Below are positions 24,901 to 38,500 of a stretch of DNA of 64,000 nucleotides, in pieces. The DNA is taken from assembly GCA_036873755.1 (NCBI GenBank), contig JAVTVY010037113.1, positions 98,570-162,569 of the forward strand, given 5' to 3'. Position 1 is the stretch's first letter. Every line of letters starts with the position of its first letter. The translations under genes were made by a program, and so were the position numbers. Below the pieces are notes generated by a model, which worked only from the letters and a program-made list of their open reading frames with translations, had not been told where the DNA came from and did not search any database. The DNA is from Hanleya hanleyi. Taxonomy: Eukaryota; Mollusca; Polyplacophora; Lepidopleurida; Hanleyidae.

Positions 24901-26543
24901 ATTCTGTATTCCTGAAGTGAACGAGTCACACTTGGAGACTGATAAGAGACTTACTTAGGGAATTGAAGAACCTCTAGCCCATCCGGGTATGTGGTATGGG
25001 TGGTCTGAGCTTCTGAATAGTAATACACCTAAAACAAACAATACAGACAGATAAAAACAGCCCCATGACCTACAGGAGGAAAATTAGCACAAGCTAACCA
25101 ATAGGTAAATTAAAATGATCACAATTTATTATCAGTCAAAACATTTGATAAACTATTGATATTATCTAATATTTTTTTACACGGATCGAGCTAAATCAGT
25201 GCACACATCATCTGTGATGTAGAATAAAATGAACATGGCAATTAAGATGGATCTATATCCACATGCATATTACAAAAATATATTATTCAAATAAGGTCTG
25301 GTTGAGGAAAAAGCAATTGGTGACCACAAGCAATTGTAACAACTGGCAGTTTTACTTAATTATTACCCAGTTAATATAGGCCAATCTCGCTAATTTGTCT
25401 TTGGCTTCTGTGCTGTGACGAAATGGATGTGTGATGTAAGTTTGGTCCACCTAGGCATACTTAATCTTGAGATATGGTGGCAACGAGAAATCAGAGAGGG
25501 ACATATGTATTTACATACAGGACAATACCAGACATGTGTCCGGTGTAAATTTAGGGTGGTAACTAGTTGGTGACAAATACACCACCCTTGACTCAAGCTT
25601 TGTTTGAAGTAAGTTGGTGCTCTAGGCATAGTCTTGAGATATGGTAGTAATAAGCAATTGCTGACAAATGGACAATATCTCTGAGGTAGTTTGGTGTGCA
25701 TTGGTGGTGTGCATTGGTATAGTCATTCTTCAGTGGTAACAAGATGACAGAGCCAAAGAACATAATGTCATGACAATACCAACAGAAGCCATAAGAACAT
25801 ACCACTTTTTGATCTGACATGATCTGTTTGATATCTCCATTGAAGAAACAGACAATTATAGACTCTCCGTCTGAGGAGATTTCCTTCCTCGTCCCGTTAG
25901 AGAAGAGGATTTCACGAGCACCAGTACTGTATATTCTCTCCAACTGAAACGATCAAACAGCAAACAAGAGTGATCAACCTATCTTCAGTATCAATAATAT
26001 TTATCCCAAAGTTTCAGGGCTATAGCTATATTTTCAACAGAGTATACAAAGTTAACCCAACTGTGTAAGTATTTGAACACTCATAATTAACCAATGAACT
26101 GATTTATTTTAATTATTTATTCTCACCATGTGAAAGTTAACACAAATAATGACATTATTGTTTTGAGAATAACAGGCCCCGAATTTCAAATGTAATGTAA
26201 CTTCACTATCAAAAGAAGCATTGAGAAGAGCAGCTGATGCTATGATCCAGAGGATGTGCTGGACAGTACTTCAAGTTACACACACTTCTTACCAAGAAAA
26301 TGCCTTTGAGCGCAGAAGCACAACTCAGTCAAGATGGCTGAACATTTTTAAGACTGTCTTACATAGCGAAGGTACCCATATCCTACCTTGCCATCAGGGT
26401 GTTGTATTTCATCATACTCTCCCCCTTTGTCTATGGAAGACTTGTCCACATTAAACCTGGCAGCCATCTTACGTGCTGTGGATCGCTGTTTCTGACCAGA
26501 GACATTGGACACTGCACTCTCTGCATCTCCGTTCATACTAACG
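21922..26543 (-). CDS. CENPJ: CENPJ G-box (TCP10 C-terminal) domain exons
   Basis: Five exons encode the repeated beta-hairpin G-box: IQHPDGK (26387-26543); [20 protein letters not shown] and [15 protein letters not shown] (25803-25943); [20 protein letters not shown] (24955-25028); [20 protein letters not shown] and [15 protein letters not shown] (24283-24478); and [20 protein letters not shown] with stop (21922-22050). The repeated Y/F-P-D-G turns every 15-20 residues are the hallmark of this domain. In characterised CPAP proteins it binds the STIL motif at the cartwheel. It is strongly conserved here and shows no defect. Confidence 0.95.
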
Positions 26544-29500
26544 CTGTAAACAAGATGACACAATATTCCAGGCAAGTTTTTTTAAGCATGTAACTGAGAG
26601 GAGATACGAGACTCAATCTCTCTCGTTGATGCCGGTGGGTACTTTTGTATGTAACTGATTCATCCAGTAAACTTCCCTGGAGTGTCGGGGTCAGAGCGGA
26701 CAACTTCAATGATTTCAATGAGAATATCGGTGACAGAGTGGCCGGGTGTTGACCAAAAGTGTCGGGGTGCAGGTTCGTCTGGTTTGAGATTGCATGTATT
26801 ACGAAGGAGTTCAAGAATCCTGACATAGAATTCACGGCAGCTTTCACTCACATACTGTTTGTCACATTTCTTGCAAGTTAGCATGTAGATGACATTGCAG
26901 GTGGAGCAGTTGCCAAGTAGGTTTTTTCGGTAGCGGAGGCCTGTGTACGAGCTTCTGAAGCGTCGATGATGATTCATAGCAGGGCAGATTTTACAGTTCC
27001 GATATTCACAATCTTAGACCAGATTGATCTGGGTTTTGCCAGTGAACACGGCAGAGTGCGGGGGTATTGGATACACGTTTGGGTTGCATCTGAATGCAAG
27101 GACGGGAAAATCCGGGAAGAGGGACCCAAGGTGGGTTGAACTCTGGAGGATGGGCCAGATCTCACGTGTGGCGTCATATATTTTATGCGCATGTGGGTGA
27201 TATGTGAAAATCAGGGGAATCCGTTTCTGGGACATGTCAATGTGGGTCTTAGGTTTAAGCAGATCCGCTCTTGGGTGGGATTCCGCGAGATCACATTTTG
27301 TTGGATCAGTTCAGGTGGATAACCCCTCCAGTGGTAGAATTGTGAGAGGTTGGCTGCGTGTAGTTGGAAGTCTGAAAGACATGTGCAGATTCGTCAAATT
27401 CGTAGGAATTGTCTGTACGGGGCAGCATTCTTGCAATTTTTGCTGTGACTTGAGGTATAATGGCGATAACTATGCGTATCTGTGGGTTTAGTGAAAAGGT
27501 CGAAAATGATCGAGCCATTTTCAAATTTGGTGCAATTTGGTGCATATTTGTTCAACCTGTCAGCCGTAAATTTGGTTGAGGTGTGGGCGGAGTTCCAGTC
27601 ATCATTGAGTTCCTGGAGTTGTTCCTCACCATGTGTCCAGAGCATAAAAATATCGTCGATGAAGCGGAGGTACAAGGTAGGTTTGTAGGCGCTGCGAGCG
27701 ATTAATTTCTCCTCTAGGTCATCCATGAATGTGTTTGCATAGGTGGATGCTACCTTAGTGCCCATGGCAGTTCCTCCGACTTGTAGGTAGTGTTTCCTGT
27801 TAAACTCAAAGTTGTTGCAGTGGAGCACAAGTTTGAGTAATTGAAGAAGATTTTGATTGGAGGTGGAGTATTTAGCGTAGTGTTTGGCTAAACATTTGGC
27901 GACTGAAACAAGACCTTCTTGGAAGGGGGTTTCATATGGAGCGAAGTGACGTCCATGATGACGAGAAGAGTGTGGGAGGGTAAGTTGTGAAGTGCTTCAA
28001 CTTTGTTGATGAAGTCAGTGGTATCTCTGACATAAGATGGGCTGAGTGGAACAAATGGTTTAAGTTGCTCATCCAAGCAACTGCTAATTCCTTCGGTGGG
28101 TGATCAAATGCCACTAATAATGGGGTGGCCCACTACCAGGCCTTGGAGAAGAGACTTACAAATTTTAGGAACTAGATAAAACCGGGAAGTACGAGGTGAG
28201 GTGTTTATGAGGCCTCTATAAAGCTTGTCGGGAATTAAAAAAATTTGTTGACCTGGTCTTTGTGGTTTGGTGTAAGATCATGATTGTACTCCACGTAATA
28301 ATTGGTGTCGCGGAGTTGGCATTGGGCCTCGGCGATGTAATCTGAAGTGTTCCAGATTACAACAGCGGAGCCTTTGTCAGCTGTTTTAGCTGTATTTCCG
28401 AATTTTTGGCGACGGAGTTAATCGCATCTTCTTCCCGAGGAGTGAGGTTTGTTTTGTGTTGTCTCGAGTGTTTGATTTCAGTGAGTTTTTGAGACAAGAT
28501 GTTGATAAATGTGACTAGATGTGGGTCTAGGACATTAGGTGTCCATTTAAAGGGTTTTCTAAATTTACGAACGAGTTTGTTTTTTGAAGTCTCTCATCAT
28601 GAGTCCTGTGTAATTATCAGGACTACGTTATTGCTCTATTAAGTCAGTACCAGCTTACCTTGTAATGATATCTTCACAATCAAGCAATGTCTTCTTTCTC
28701 ACACTACTGACACGACAGTTGGATTGAGATGGAAGAAGCTCTCCTATTTGATAGTATGACCTTTTGCTGACAACCAAATAAATCTTAACCGAATGGATGT
28801 TCCATAAAATGATACACGGGGTGCGGGAAAGACACTTTTGCTGACCCCAAACACCCATAAACCATTTATCCTATCTACCTAAATGTTGAATGACTCTTTT
28901 CCTCCCACTACACATACACCATAGAACTTGAAAATCTCCCCCCATCCCATGTATTCTTTTTCTGGAACAGCTGTGAGGACATCACTGTGCTGCATTGTGG
29001 GATTAAATAAAGTATCAATTTCCATTTTTTTTTTAACTGCACAGGTGAAAACTAAAATTGCAAGGCACAAATTCAATGGCTTGGAACAGAAATTGACAAA
29101 CTCAATGGCTTAGAGCAAAAATATTGAAAACGAGCCACTGGGAAGAAGACAGTATAGACAATGACTAGATTCAAACTGTCCCCCTGACTTACTCTTGTGG
29201 TGTTGCGGCTGCAGTGAATTGCCTTCTGGGTATATCTTCTGTCAGTGATGTCCTTATCACATTTACAGCTTTAGGGGGATGACCTCTCAACATAGACTTG
29301 TGATTAGGTTTAGTAGGAGACCCAGATTTTTCTGGTTTCTGATTGGATGAGGAGGCAGACTTGCTGGACTTCTGATTGGTAGATTTGCCTGAGCGATCTG
29401 TTCTGTGATTGGCGGAACTGGACCCCTCTTGTCTCGGGTTGGATATTTCAGGTTTGGTAACCTGTCTCACAGGTTCTGTTTTCATTGTTGAGTGATTTTT

Positions 29501-32500
29501 ACCACCAATCAGCTTCCGTCTGTCATCTGTGGAATAAAGTATATATATATATTAAAGTAGAGTCATTTCTCATGCCCAATTGCATGTTATCTATGTAATT
29601 TTCCTATGTTGGACATCACAGTACTGGGCACCCTAAAGTAAGCATAGGAAATGGCCATAGTATATTAGGCCAGTTTTTTTTTATTTCTTGGTTTACGGAT
29701 TGAAGGCCCCAAAAATTTGGGTCGGTCGGTCGGAAAAAAAAAAAAAAAAATCTCCCCAAAAAAAAATTAGCACAACAAAATTAGATTTTCAAATGTTGAA
29801 GTAAAATCATGGCCGGTATCTAGTATGCAGGACAGCTGCCTGCTGAATGTCTGATCAGTGATAAAAGCTTGCACTGTTAACCCATAAAACAAGAAAACGA
29901 GATGGAAAGTGAATTGTTGGACGCAATCTCTCTCTTATTTTATTCCTGAAACGTTCGCATGACACTGGAAAAACGTTTACAATCAAAACAGAATAGTTTA
30001 CCTGTCATAGGCTAGGTCAGACCAGACAGGTTAATATTAGACAGGTGGACAGACGTACTTAACAAAGACAATATCCCTATGCCCAAGGGTTGAGGTTAAA
30101 AATCATAAAACTGAACTAGCCTTGTATAAATTTTGAAAATTTTGAAAACTTTGAAAATGTCTTGAATAATGAAATTCATATCACATATTACTATTGATGA
30201 TTGAATAGGTTTCGAAAAATTCGCGTAGAACACTTTTAGGTTACCGGTTTATCATTGAAAATTCAATTTAGGCAAAATATATACTATTCGAATATTTGAC
30301 CGTTTTGATAACATCCCGCTTTGATAACTTTTTGATCTATACAAACCTGGACTTCGGGAGACGATCGTATCGCTTCTGTGCACGCCTAAACACATACCGA
30401 CTGCAGAATCTTCGCCAGAATGTCATGAAGGGGTCATGCTTCCGTCTCCGAAATTGGCAGTTTCAGAGAGACGTCCTGATCTCCGTTACCATCAAACTGT
30501 CGCAGTGTTCGGCTATGATATTTCCAATCGTTTCATCTGGATTGGCTCTGACAAACCAATGAAAGGTGTCACTTCCGTTGTCTATCGACAAATGCAGGAA
30601 AACTCCATTAGATCCCGCCATATTTCGTGCTCCCGCATACGTCAAGGCACTCTCCAAGCACTGGGATGCCCAGAAAGCTATACATTTGTGCACAGAATGG
30701 CGATAACACTTTGCGGGGAGTATTTAGGATAGCGCGCCAAGTGGCGGAAGAGTTGTCTTCCCTCGCGGAGAGCAGTTCATCACAGAATTTTGTAACAGGG
30801 TTTTCCGGATTTTTTTTTTTTTCCTTGTCGGGAAAATCGAGTCGGCGGAGAAAAAAAAAGGACCATTTGGAAATTATAGTTTTTTTCAGGAAACCCGTTT
30901 TTTGGGGTCGGCGGATCCGTAAACCAAGAGAATAAAAAAATCTGGCCTTAATAATAACTTGACACATAATTAACAGCAATCATTGTGTACTGATCACCCT
31001 GTGATACAATACTTGTAATACCAAGTAATTCTTCATATGGAGCCTAACACTAATCAGCTATCTACTAACACTACTTGGCTATCTACTAACACTACTTGGC
31101 TATCTACTAACACTACTTGGCTACCTACTATTACTAACATTACTTGGCTATCTACTAACATTATCTGGCTATCTATTAGTTGGCTATCCACTAACACTAC
31201 TTGGCTATCTACTATTACTAACATTACTTGGCTATCTACCATTAGTAACATTACTTGGCTATCTACTAAAATTAGTTGACTACCTACTACTTAGCTATCT
31301 ACTATTACTAACATTAATTGGCTATCTACTAACATTAGTTGATTATCTACTAACATTAGTTGGCTATCTACTACTTGGCTATCTACTATTACTAACATTA
31401 CTTGGTTATCTACTAACCCTAGTTGGCTATCTACTAACATTCCTTGGCTATCTACTAACACTAGTTGGCTATCTACTAACATTACTTGGCTATCTAATAA
31501 AATTACGTGGTTATCCAGTAGTCTTCAAATATTGTATTACAAAACTATTACCAGACAGCCCTTTTAGATATTATCTAGGGACAGAACAAGCTCTCTGCTG
31601 CTTTATACTTGCCAATAACATCTACTGGTTGACATCTGTACCGCCTGTTTTCTGATTATTTTATGCTCAAAAAATATCCTTATGTACCATTATTGATTGG
31701 ATAAATAAATCAAAAGCAAAAAATCGAATAAAATAATTGCTGATATTCCGGAGCTGATTTTTCCATATAATACATGCGGTACTACAAATTTTGCGTAAAT
31801 ATTTTAGCAAAAAAGGTACTGCTGTTGCTCAATTCTATCATCCATCATGAAAGGCTATCATGTTTGAAGCACAGACAGAAGTGAAAGCAGAAGCTGTACC
31901 TTTGACTGGGTCCATCTCCTCATCAGAATCTGTGTTAATGAATCCATGTTCATCTGTAGGAGGTAAATTAGTATTTGGAGGGCCGTGTGATGGGGTACTG
32001 TTCATCAGTCTCACCTCATTCTTCATGAAGTAACCACCAGACAACTACAAAGACAAAGAGTTCAATAATTACTCCCACACAATCATTTTCATCTTTACAT
32101 GATGACAGCCAATTATTTCTCTTGCTCAGAAGTCATTTCTGATGTGCTTTTAAAGGATGTAGATACTATGTAAATCAGCTAACCAATTAATCTGTTCTAA
32201 TCGTAGTACCTTTTGGGCCTGTTCCTTCTGTAGCCACTCTAAACGTTTCTTTTCTAGTAAGCGAATCTCTTCCTTCAGTTCCGAGTTCTCTCTCTCCAAG
32301 TCTTCCAAACGGTTCTTTAAGCGGGCTGTACTTGATGTCCATCTTGATTCCTTCCTTTTCAACTCTTCTTGAACATCTGACAGCTAATGGTGATTTGAGC
32401 AAAAATATACCATTTTGAAAATCTGGTACAACCATGACCGCTGACATGAAGCTCACACCTCAGCTAGTCATACAGGTATTTGCAGTCCAACCTAAACCTA

Positions 32501-35500
32501 AATGCATTCAGTGACCAGTAGAAAGTGATGCTGTTGACAGGTCACATTTTTAATACTTCTGAACTTGTCACTGAATGCAGGGGTTTTTTTTCGTGCCTAT
32601 TTAACATGAAGCAGGTAAAGCCAGAGCAGCCATTTTACTGCACTAAACATTACAAAATTTGAAGTTTACATTGTCAATTGAGATTGTATCATTAACTCAT
32701 TCGGTACCGTAAGCGCCATTTGGCGTCACAGATCTGGGCCTCCTCAACCCCATCGACGCCATATGGCGCAAAACATAACTGTCGTGGGAAAATAGAATTT
32801 TCATATCTAAGCATTGTCAAATGTAATTAAAGGCCTATATGTTTACGAAGCTTATTTTCTCTCGTAACAATTTCCGAAATTTGGATTTGACTAACAGAAA
32901 AATTATTTCAAGATCGTTGTTTGAAAACGCAGATAAAAAATAAAATCACGAAAATTTCCAAAATGAAGTCGGCCGTATACACGGCTGTTGGAATTCTTGT
33001 TTTCCTGGTCTATTCAGGAAGAAATATCACGTAAACCATACATATATCGAAACATAAGATCGCTATCTATCCGATTATATATAAAGCATTTTCGTATTGA
33101 ATGAAAAATATAACGAAATAAAACTATATTCCGAGAAGAGATCTGTGAGAAAATCGCGCAGTTTTGGCCGACATTTGCAAATGTTCAAATACCTTGAAGT
33201 GGCATCCGATTCCTTGAGAAATCTGACGAATTCACGAGATATTTTCTGTCAAATTTTCTGTCAAGGTACAGGTATATATCCATTGTTGAGAATTCCTACG
33301 ATCGTATACGTTTGGTAAATTTATTTCCCAAATATTTCGCTATTGTCCGACACCAACTTGTCAGAATTTCGCACCATCTTTCTGTTTTTATTTCTCCAAA
33401 CAAACCCGCGATGAATGAGGCAATCCGATTGGCTCGCCTTGTGACGTGAACGCTCTTATCCAATCCACTTGCCCAAAACAGCGGGCTTATCAGAAAGATC
33501 GTTTCGTGAACACTGTTTTCAATCCAATCAAATCTTTCGTTTCACTGGCCATCCGATGGAGATTGTACTACGAGAAGAAAGCTGAATGAATGGGCTTTAC
33601 AATGATACGTCATTCATTGAAATCGGTTCAGGGAAACGGAGCACGGACGCGATTGAATCAGACGAGAAAAAAACCCTTCTGCTTCATTATTTTGCGCGTA
33701 ATATAATGACTATCAACGGAATTTCTACCAGATAAAAACTTTAATTTATAAGTTATATGTGGATGAAATAAAATGAGGAAATTATCATCTTTATCCAGGG
33801 AATGGATACTACAATCAGCTATAAATTTTACCAGCCAGAGATTACGTACATCTGAAACCAGACCATGACAATTTCGATGTTATTTTTGTTGAAGCATTTT
33901 TTTCAAACAGATAAAAACATTTTCATGAAATTTGCATTCATAATTTCGTGTATATAATTATAAAAATAACACAAACACAATTTCTGATGCTTGTGTGTTT
34001 CATGGAGATATAAAGTTTCAAATTTTATTCACTTTCATAAACAAAATATTTTTGAAATGAACTTTTGGTCGACAGCTTCTGTGATGGACATTTGTGCACT
34101 GCACACGTTGAGACTCAGCTGTGGAGCTACTGGTACTGAGGCCAGAAATGAGGCTCGGTACTGAATGAGTTAAAGGTGAAATGCAACAAAATATATCAAC
34201 ATTTCCTTGTCTCAGATGGCAAGAATAAAGATTGAATATGCTGAAGAATTGCAGAAGTAGTATAATTGTCTGATTGAGATGTATATGTACCTGTGATTTA
34301 AGAGTTTCAATCTCGTCTCTTTCTTTCTTGTCTGGCATGGCACGAGCAGCCTTCTGGTACTTCTCAAACACCTTCTTCTCATGTCTGTAATATCACAATA
34401 AACAACATTTACACTATTTACAATGATGCAGATTGTGTAGTACTCAATGTACCCATAAATTAGGATTAATTATTCTTACTAATTTTGATACAGAGATGAC
34501 ATCCATCAGGGTTTCATAGAAGTCCAAATTTTTGCCACCGGATACTGAAAATTCAATATTTTTTTCACCTGAATTGAGTATTTTTACGTTTTTGTCGCCG
34601 GCCGACAGACTTCTATTGAGTTTATTTCTAATTTTGCAACCGCCATGAGTAATGTATATAACAAATTTTCATACGACCATCAATGGAGCCTGTCAATACC
34701 GCTATGTATTTGAATTGTGAAAATAAAGCAACAAACACATAATTTAACATCTTCAGTTTTATGTTCTTAATTTACCAAGGTCTAAGATACCATCTATTTT
34801 CAGCACATTATGTCACATTGTGGATGTCAACAAGACAAGATTACACAAGGCAATTCAAATTAATTTTTAAAATTACAAACTTAGTAATTTTGAATGAAAT
34901 CGATGTATCAGTTCCTGGCTTGCAAATGATGTCCAATTTAAGTATGCAAGTTTTGAAACGTTCCAGCTACGCTGATTAAAAACCACTTGGATCTGGACCA
35001 GACTTCCTTTTCAAAATCTTACATTATAATTTTTGCGTGGAAATTTCAACTTTTTCAAAAGATTTGATGTGAAATTTGGCAAATATTCGGACTAAAATTA
35101 AAAGTCCAGTACAACTCCAGGGTTAAATTCAAAAGAGAAATTAAAAAAAGAGAGATGAAAAGACAATGCAAAAAAAAATTACACGATTGAAGACCAGCAA
35201 CTGCAGCTAGTCCTTGGCGACCATAAACTCATAAAAATGAAATGAAGAGAGAATTCTGTTTGAAAAGGCACACAATTTTGTAAACTATTGCGCGAAGGCA
35301 GCTGGCTCACTTTCGATAGGATCATGCGGACTCTAGAGAGATACATAAGTTTACCATGTTTGGTTATTGAAGGCTGCAATTAAGTGCCAAACAGTTTGAC
35401 TTGACCACCCTTATTGGAAGAATGAATTTGCCAATAACGTTTGACCTAAATCATGTAAATGCAGTACGCCAGACTTTTGTTGATGGGGCAGGCATTTGAA

Positions 35501-38500
35501 ATGTTTCTGTGCTGCCCTAATGTGGGACACTTGTTTCAGGATAATAGACAGATCAGTTAAATTCAATGCCAGAAAATGGATGCCTAGTCTAGTAATTTTA
35601 AAAATCAACTTCAGTTGTTTTGGTTTGTTTGCACCATGGAGGTAATAATCGGATCCGATTTTACCTCCATGTTTGCACCATCTCATTAAATTTTAAAAAA
35701 GTTTTGACAGTATAAAAAAAATTCAAGTCTTCTTTATGTATCTTCAAATCACAGAATGATCTAGTCAGGTTTATATTGTGGCTAAATCAGTTCGCTGTCT
35801 TTGAATTATCCATTCAAACGTTATTAACTACGGTACAATCAAACTTTGGTTTCAGTTTCAACATCGTACAATGCGTACATGCGAACGACATGCCAGTTTC
35901 TTTACAACAACAACACGACAAGATCGTTCAGCTTTGAGTGAAAACAAATGCCCTATGCGAAGATTACATCGTCTCCTTTATGATAAATACTATTCAGCGA
36001 TGGTCAGATATTTACCAGTCCATTCCAAGGAGAGTTAGACGTCTTTGGGGGCTTATTCATTCTCACGTGTCAAACTTTCCCAGCAATTTTTTTTCCGCCA
36101 CACAACGCAATTCGGAAACCTCCACATACATTTAGTATGAATACAGGCTTTAGGGTTACCGACGGCATGACCCCGATAACAGTTCGGGAAACGGACATAA
36201 ATAATTAGCGGTCGGCCAACCGAAGTTTAACTGAGCGGTACCGAATCACACGGAAATGACCGAAGATGTCGACCTATTTTTCTGGTATTCCCCATTTCTC
36301 GATTGTTTGTCCGCAATATCTTTCGATTATAAATTACGAAGTTACGAAGTATTGGCCTTTGGAGACTTCAGTATTTTTCTCCAAAATTTCAGTTTTTCCC
36401 TTCTAAAACTCTCAGACTTCAGTTTTTTGGTGGCAAAATTGAGTTTTTACGGGAGTTTTGACACCGAATACCGGTGTCAAAACACGACGTGTATGAATCC
36501 CTGTCCATGTATGGAATAATGAACCTACTTCAATTTTTTCATCTCTTGCGCTTTGAATTCTTGAAGTCTTTGCAATTCTTCATTCTTCTCCTTTTCAAAC
36601 TCTGATATCTCTTTCTTGAGTTTAGTAAGCCCCTGAAAATTTGAACAGAAACATCACATATAAGACTATCAAACATCAACTACACTATCCAACCACTGTT
36701 AACTAGGCATTGGTAATTCATCCAGTTTATCAACCACTTTGCCCTCTTTACTTTCTCTACCCACTCTTTCCTCTGTTTACCTATCCCCCCACCGTCTAGC
36801 CACTTCACCTACCTCTTCTCTCTCTTTCCTCAGTCGTTCAAGAGTTGAATTCTCCATCCGGAACTTGTTAATTTCCACTTCAAGTTCGTCCAGTTTGTCA
36901 CGTAGTATCTTGGAGTTAATACCATCCCCAACTGTGGACTCTTTAGCCGATTGTAGTTTGTCTATTTGTTCCTATTGTGACAGAAATATAAAATATCACT
37001 GTACAAAGTATGTTATCAAGTTTCAAGACGGGAGTATGATGAATGCAGTAGATAGATCAGATTTTTAATTATACATATAACTTATACATAGCGCCACATG
37101 TGGCAGAGAAGGAAAAAAAAACGCAGGAAAGAAGCAGAGACTGCTTAATGTGCCTCTGTGAAATTTGAATTTTACACCCAATTCACCCTTTTTGGGGCAA
37201 TTTCATACTTCGGGACCTATGTGGTCTGCTTTGGAATGTAGAATAACATATATATAGTCACTTTCTCTGTCCAAATCAGTTAATTGGAAATAGGATGATT
37301 TTATTTGGTCGATCAAGGCCTAATTTGCATAAATATCACAACTCTGCTTCAGTCACTTTCTTCACCTTGATTTAATTGTATAATGTATATGCGAAGTATC
37401 AATCCAGCCTGGACAAATATATATACATTCCATTCACTAAGGTTTGAGGAACGAAGGGCCATCATTCTTGAAAATATAACCGAAACTCAGAGAAACTTCA
37501 TGCTGCGCAACTATGGGGCATTGACCACATATTATGCAAATTTCATGATTTTCCATACAATATTAACCAAGATCCAGTCCGGACAAGTCCCAATTCACAG
37601 AGATTTCAGGAACAAAGGGCCATAACTCTTGAATATATAAGCGAAACGCGGAGAAACTTTACACTGCACAACTATGGAGCACTGACCACATATCAAGCAA
37701 ATTTCATACTTGTCCATACAATATTAACCGAGATTCAGCCCGGACAAGTCCCAATTCACAAAGATTTCAAGAACGAAGGGCCATAACTCTTGAAAATATA
37801 AGAAAGCCGCGAAGAAACTTCACGCTGCACAACTACAGGAAACTGACCACATATCATGCACATTTCATAATTGTCCATACAATATTAACCAAGATCCAGC
37901 CTGGACAAGTCCCAATTCACAGAGATTTCAGGAACAAAGGGCCATAACTCTTGAAAATATAAGCGAAACGCGGAGAAACTTTACGCTGCACAACTATGGA
38001 GCACTGACCACATATCAAGCAAATTTCATACTTGTCCATACAATATTAACCGAGATTCAGCCCGGACAAGTCCCAATTCACAAAGATTTCAAGAACTAAG
38101 GGCCATAACTCTTGAAAATGTAAGAAAGCCGCGGAGAAACTTCACGCTGCACAACTACAGGAAACTGACCACATATCATGCACATTTCATAATTGTCCAT
38201 ACAATATTAACCAAGATCCAGCCTGGACAAGTCCCAATTCACGGAGATTTCAGGAACAAACAGCCATAACTCTTGAAAATATAAGCGAAGCGCGGAGAAA
38301 CTTTACGCTGCACAACTATGGGGCACTGACCACATATCATGCAAATTTCATACTTGTTCATACAATCTTAACCAAGATCCAGCCCGGACAAGCCCCATTA
38401 CACAGAGATTTCAGGAACGAAGGGCCATAACTCTTGAAAATATAACCGAAACTCAATCCTGTCCATCAAATAGTAACCGAGATATTGACAAGACAGACGC

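Noticed and set aside
30296..30979. Overlapping frames of 76-123 codons inside the 29667-30948 element
   Set aside because: Frames overlap on both strands, no transposase motif and no splice context; not called as genes.
31037..31510. Regularly spaced repeats resembling a CRISPR array
   Set aside because: Units are contiguous with no unique spacers, and the DNA is eukaryotic.
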